Shown here: piece by piece, positions 4,980 through 7,221 of the stretch
How the letters are laid out: every line of letters starts with the position of its first letter
How positions within the stretch are numbered: the first letter of the stretch is position 1
DNA from: Chloroflexales bacterium
Lineage (GTDB): Bacteria > Chloroflexota > Chloroflexia > Chloroflexales > Chloroflexaceae
Assembly (NCBI GenBank): GCA_013336035.1
Contig: JAAXUL010000405.1
Coordinates: 1-7,221 of the forward strand
Direction: 5' to 3'
DNA: 7,221 bases
Notes under the pieces: generated by a model
Seen by the model: the letters and a program-made list of their open reading frames with translations, nothing else
What the model was told of the DNA's origin: nothing
Database searches by the model: none
Program-made: the position numbers and the translations under genes

Positions 4980-6905
4980 ATGATACCGCCAATAATCCGC
5001 AGTGTGGTGGTCGTACTGCTGCTGACCACGCTCCCGCCCTTGGGCGCACCGGCTGTGGCAGGCCCAGCACCGAGTCGCCGCCTGGCCGACCAAACCCATA
5101 CGGCGCCCAGGCTGCCGAGTCTAGTGCTTACCACAACCGCCCACACTGCCCAGCACAGCGACACCCTGGCAGTCACACAGCCGCCGCAGGTCAGTGCGGG
5201 ATTGGTATCCGTTGACCATCTGGTCTTCCTACCCGAGATAGTGGTCACACCGTCGCCGCAGGTCAGTGCGGGATTTGGACATACCTGCGTGGTGAATAGT
5301 GCCGGTCGGCTGGCTTGTTGGGGGCTTAATGGCTTTGGTCAGACGACGACGCCAGGCGCCCTTGGCGCGGTCAGCCAGGTCAGCGCGGGTGGGGGTCACA
5401 CCTGCGCCATCACCAGCGCCAATGCCCTGCGCTGCTGGGGGTATAACGACTATGGCCAGGCGAGCGTACCAAGTGACCTCGGCACGGTCCGCCAGGTCAG
5501 CGTGGGTGGGAACCACACCTGTGCCGTCACCAGCGCCAATACCCTGCGCTGCTGGGGATGGAATGACGCTGGCCAGGCGACCGTGCCCGGTGACCTTGGC
5601 ACGGTCAGTCAGGTCAGCGCGAGTGTGTACCACACCTGCGCCGTCACCAGTGCCAATGCCCTGCGCTGCTGGGGCGGGAACGGCTCTGGCCAGGCGACTG
5701 TGCCAGGAGACCTCGGCACAGTCAGCCAGGTCAGCGCGGGTGAAGGCCACACCTGCGCCGTCACCAGCGCCAATACCCTGCGCTGCTGGGGCGGGAACGG
5801 CTCTGGCCAGGCGACTGTGCCAGGAGACCTCGGCACGGTCCGCCAGGTTAGCGCGGGTGGAAGCCACACCTGCGCCGTCACCAGCGCCAATACCCTGCGC
5901 TGCTGGGGATTGAATGACTCTGGCCAGGCGAACGTGCCCGGTGACCTCGGCGCGGTCCGCCAGATCAGCGCGGGTTGGCACCACACCTGCGTCATCACCA
6001 GCGCCAATGCCCTGCGCTGCTGGGGATTGAATGACTCTGGCCAGGCGAGCGTGTCAAGTGACCTCGGCCCGGTCAGCCAGGTCAGCACGGGTTGGGATCG
6101 CACCTGCGTCATCACCAGCGCCAATACCCTGCGCTGCTGGGGCGGGGATAGCGATGGTCAGGCGAGCGTGCCCGGTGACCTCGGCCCGGTCAGCCAGGTC
6201 AGCGCGCAGGGTTCGTGGCACACCTGCGCCATCACCAGCGCCAATACCCTCCACTGCTGGGGCGGGAATCCCTCTGGCGAGGCGAGCGTGCCCGGTGACC
6301 TCGGCGCGGTTCGCCAGGTCAGCGCGGGTGGGGGCCACACCTGCGCCATCACCAGCGCCAATACCCTGCGCTGCTGGGGGGCGAACAACGATGGCCAGGC
6401 GAACGTGCCCGGTGACCTCGGCACGGTCCGCCAGGTCAGCGTGGGTGCGGGCCACACCTGCGTCATCACCAGCGCCAATATCCTCGTCTGCTGGGGCTGG
6501 AATGCCAATGGCCAGGCGAGCGTGCCAGATGACATCATCACAGTCAGCCAGGTCAGCGCAGGAGAGGACCACACCTGCGCCATCACCAGCGCCAATACCC
6601 TGCGCTGCTGGGGGGCGAACAGCAATGGCGAGGCGACCGTACCTGGTGACCTCGGCACGGTCCGCCAGGTCAGCGCGGGTATCGACCACACCTGTGCCGT
6701 CACCAGCGCCAATACCCTGCGCTGCTGGGGTGGGAATGGCTATGGCCAGGCGAGCGTGCCCGGTGACCTCGGCCCGGTTCTTCAGGTTAGCGCGAGTGGG
6801 AACCACACATGCGCCATCACCAGCGCCAATACCCTGCGCTGCTGGGGATTGAATGAAGTTGGCCAGGCCACGGTACCGCGCGACCCACTTGCGGGTGTTC
6901 CCTGA
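4980..6905 (+). CDS. Secreted RCC1-repeat protein with 14 short tandem blades
   Basis: The product has 641 residues. The start is ATG 4980, chosen because GGAAGG is nine bases upstream and the product then begins with a typical signal peptide: Arg7, hydrophobic core SVVVVLLLTTL, likely cleavage after AVA at residue 27. A Pro/Thr-rich linker (28-93) follows. Residues 94-641 are 14 head-to-tail units of 39 residues (units 9 and 14 have 40) with consensus QVSAGxxHTCAxTSANTLRC then WGxNxxGQAxVPGDLGxV. This is the bacterial short form of the RCC1 beta-propeller repeat. Every unit keeps a C-x9-C pair followed by WG, giving 28 repeat cysteines; in an exported protein these could form within-blade disulfides. 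RCC1 propellers usually have seven blades, so 14 units suggest two propellers (inference). There is no catalytic domain, membrane anchor or sortase motif, so a binding or surface role is likely, partner unknown. It stands alone, divergent from the stress-protein gene. Confidence 0.9.
   Translation: MIPPIIRSVVVVLLLTTLPPLGAPAVAGPAPSRRLADQTHTAPRLPSLVLTTTAHTAQHSDTLAVTQPPQVSAGLVSVDHLVFLPEIVVTPSPQVSAGFGHTCVVNSAGRLACWGLNGFGQTTTPGALGAVSQVSAGGGHTCAITSANALRCWGYNDYGQASVPSDLGTVRQVSVGGNHTCAVTSANTLRCWGWNDAGQATVPGDLGTVSQVSASVYHTCAVTSANALRCWGGNGSGQATVPGDLGTVSQVSAGEGHTCAVTSANTLRCWGGNGSGQATVPGDLGTVRQVSAGGSHTCAVTSANTLRCWGLNDSGQANVPGDLGAVRQISAGWHHTCVITSANALRCWGLNDSGQASVSSDLGPVSQVSTGWDRTCVITSANTLRCWGGDSDGQASVPGDLGPVSQVSAQGSWHTCAITSANTLHCWGGNPSGEASVPGDLGAVRQVSAGGGHTCAITSANTLRCWGANNDGQANVPGDLGTVRQVSVGAGHTCVITSANILVCWGWNANGQASVPDDIITVSQVSAGEDHTCAITSANTLRCWGANSNGEATVPGDLGTVRQVSAGIDHTCAVTSANTLRCWGGNGYGQASVPGDLGPVLQVSASGNHTCAITSANTLRCWGLNEVGQATVPRDPLAGVP
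5172..5275 (+). repeat. 72-bp-spaced direct repeat before the first blade
   Basis: Positions 5172-5203 and 5244-5275 match at 30 of 32 bases. The offset is 72 bases, or 24 codons, so the frame is kept: the protein shows VTQPPQVSAGL and then VTPSPQVSAGF. The second copy runs into blade 1, while the first is followed by unrelated sequence. Confidence 0.8.
5259..6902 (+). repeat. 14 tandem copies of a 117-bp coding repeat
   Basis: Units start at 5259, 5376, 5493, 5610, 5727, 5844, 5961, 6078, 6195, 6315, 6432, 6549, 6666 and 6783. The period is 117 bp, except unit 9 (120 bp, one extra codon before the HTC motif) and unit 14 (120 bp, divergent end). The middle of the unit (CACACCTGCGCC, then TCACCAGCGCCAATACCCTG, then CGCTGCTGGGG) is almost invariant at the DNA level, including silent positions, across units 2-14. 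Unit 1 is the most diverged. Units 4 and 5 share 61 identical consecutive bases (5659-5719 and 5776-5836). Long antisense open frames over this region result from the repeat period and are not genes. Confidence 0.95.
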
Positions 6906-7221
6906 GCCAGCGATCATGCTGTCTCTGATTTAGCGGTGAGGTCCCGCACGAACGGCCAGCGAAGAAGTCGGCTTCCCGCGCTTCCGGGGCTTCGGCTGAT
7001 ACGACAGCCTCTGTGCTAGCAGCCGCACATCATGTCGCCTCCTGAGCTCGACTTTATCGTGCGCCCTTTAACGGTATGAACGATTGCTCTGAAAGAGCCG
7101 TCCTTGGACACTGGGACGAGGGCTACGCAGCGGGCGTGTATGTGTGGCACGCATATGGGTCCGAAGCCTGCGGACAAAAGTTCGGCACCTGCCAACCACA
7201 GCGCAGATGACCGACCAGCCC
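6906..7221. other. Downstream region without a recognisable gene
   Basis: I see no recognisable protein, RNA gene or clear terminator in these 316 bases. A small GAAG-TCGG-CTTC inverted repeat (6964-6975) has only four base pairs and no T-run. Several short frames begin and stop here; the longest of interest is listed separately. Confidence 0.6.
7076..7210 (+). CDS. Small unidentified reading frame (44 codons)
   Basis: ATG at 7076 to TGA at 7208-7210. The product includes VLGHWDEGYAAGVYVWHAYG and three cysteines. Its composition (Trp, Tyr, His, Gly) is more protein-like than the shadow frames, but no ribosome binding site precedes the ATG and I recognise no family. It could be a small gene, a fragment of a lost gene, or chance. 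Confidence 0.15.
   Translation: MNDCSERAVLGHWDEGYAAGVYVWHAYGSEACGQKFGTCQPQRR

Noticed and set aside
5259..6902. CRISPR-like or noncoding tandem array
   Set aside because: The repeats are in frame, encode RCC1 blades, have no spacer structure, and the 117-bp unit is far too long for CRISPR repeats.
5229..6917. Long antisense open frames across the RCC1 gene (about 250 and 290 codons) and overlapping plus-strand frames
   Set aside because: A 117-bp period divisible by three keeps any stop-free phase open across all units; the encoded text is a repetitive shadow of the RCC1 units.
6959..6998. Possible terminator after the RCC1 gene
   Set aside because: The repeated CTTCC/GGCTTC text forms mostly direct repeats; only a four-pair stem can be drawn and no T-run follows.

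Overview
The window is GC-rich bacterial DNA with long GC-rich reading frames. It holds one gene cut by the left edge, two complete genes, and three stretches of apparently decayed sequence. The gene types (a multi-PAS cytoplasmic hybrid histidine kinase, a tandem universal stress protein, and a secreted short-blade RCC1-repeat protein) fit a large-genome environmental bacterium. Chloroflexota is my best guess from general style only; nothing here proves the taxon.

Layout. (1) Positions 2-2692, plus strand: the 3' part of a hybrid sensor histidine kinase with PAS x4, HisKA, HATPase_c and a receiver domain; its start lies outside the window. (2) Positions 2693-3208: no convincing intact gene. 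It holds a frameshifted PAS-domain remnant, a short piece that resembles the start of a 2OG-Fe(II) oxygenase (tentative), and a well-formed start (Shine-Dalgarno, ATG, hydrophobic segment) at 3095 whose frame then runs into the antisense of the next gene. (3) Positions 3209-4171, minus strand: a 320-residue tandem-domain universal stress protein with a clear ribosome binding site. (4) Positions 4172-4979: a gap of about 800 bases with scattered, frame-broken coding-like pieces that I cannot identify, ending in a short AT-richer stretch before the next gene. (5) Positions 4980-6905, plus strand: a secreted protein made almost entirely of 14 tandem RCC1-type units of 39-40 residues, each with a C-x9-C pair followed by WG. 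(6) Positions 6906-7221: no recognisable gene, only an unidentified 44-codon reading frame.

The three main genes do not look like an operon: the kinase and stress-protein genes converge, and the stress-protein and RCC1 genes diverge across a long gap. I see no sequence evidence that they work together. The remnants on both sides of the stress-protein gene suggest a rearranged, eroding neighbourhood.

I do not see a new multi-gene system. The most interesting object is the RCC1-repeat protein. Its 14 units could close as two seven-bladed propellers. Variation is concentrated in two short loop positions inside a nearly invariant framework, and the DNA copies look recently duplicated or gene-converted.
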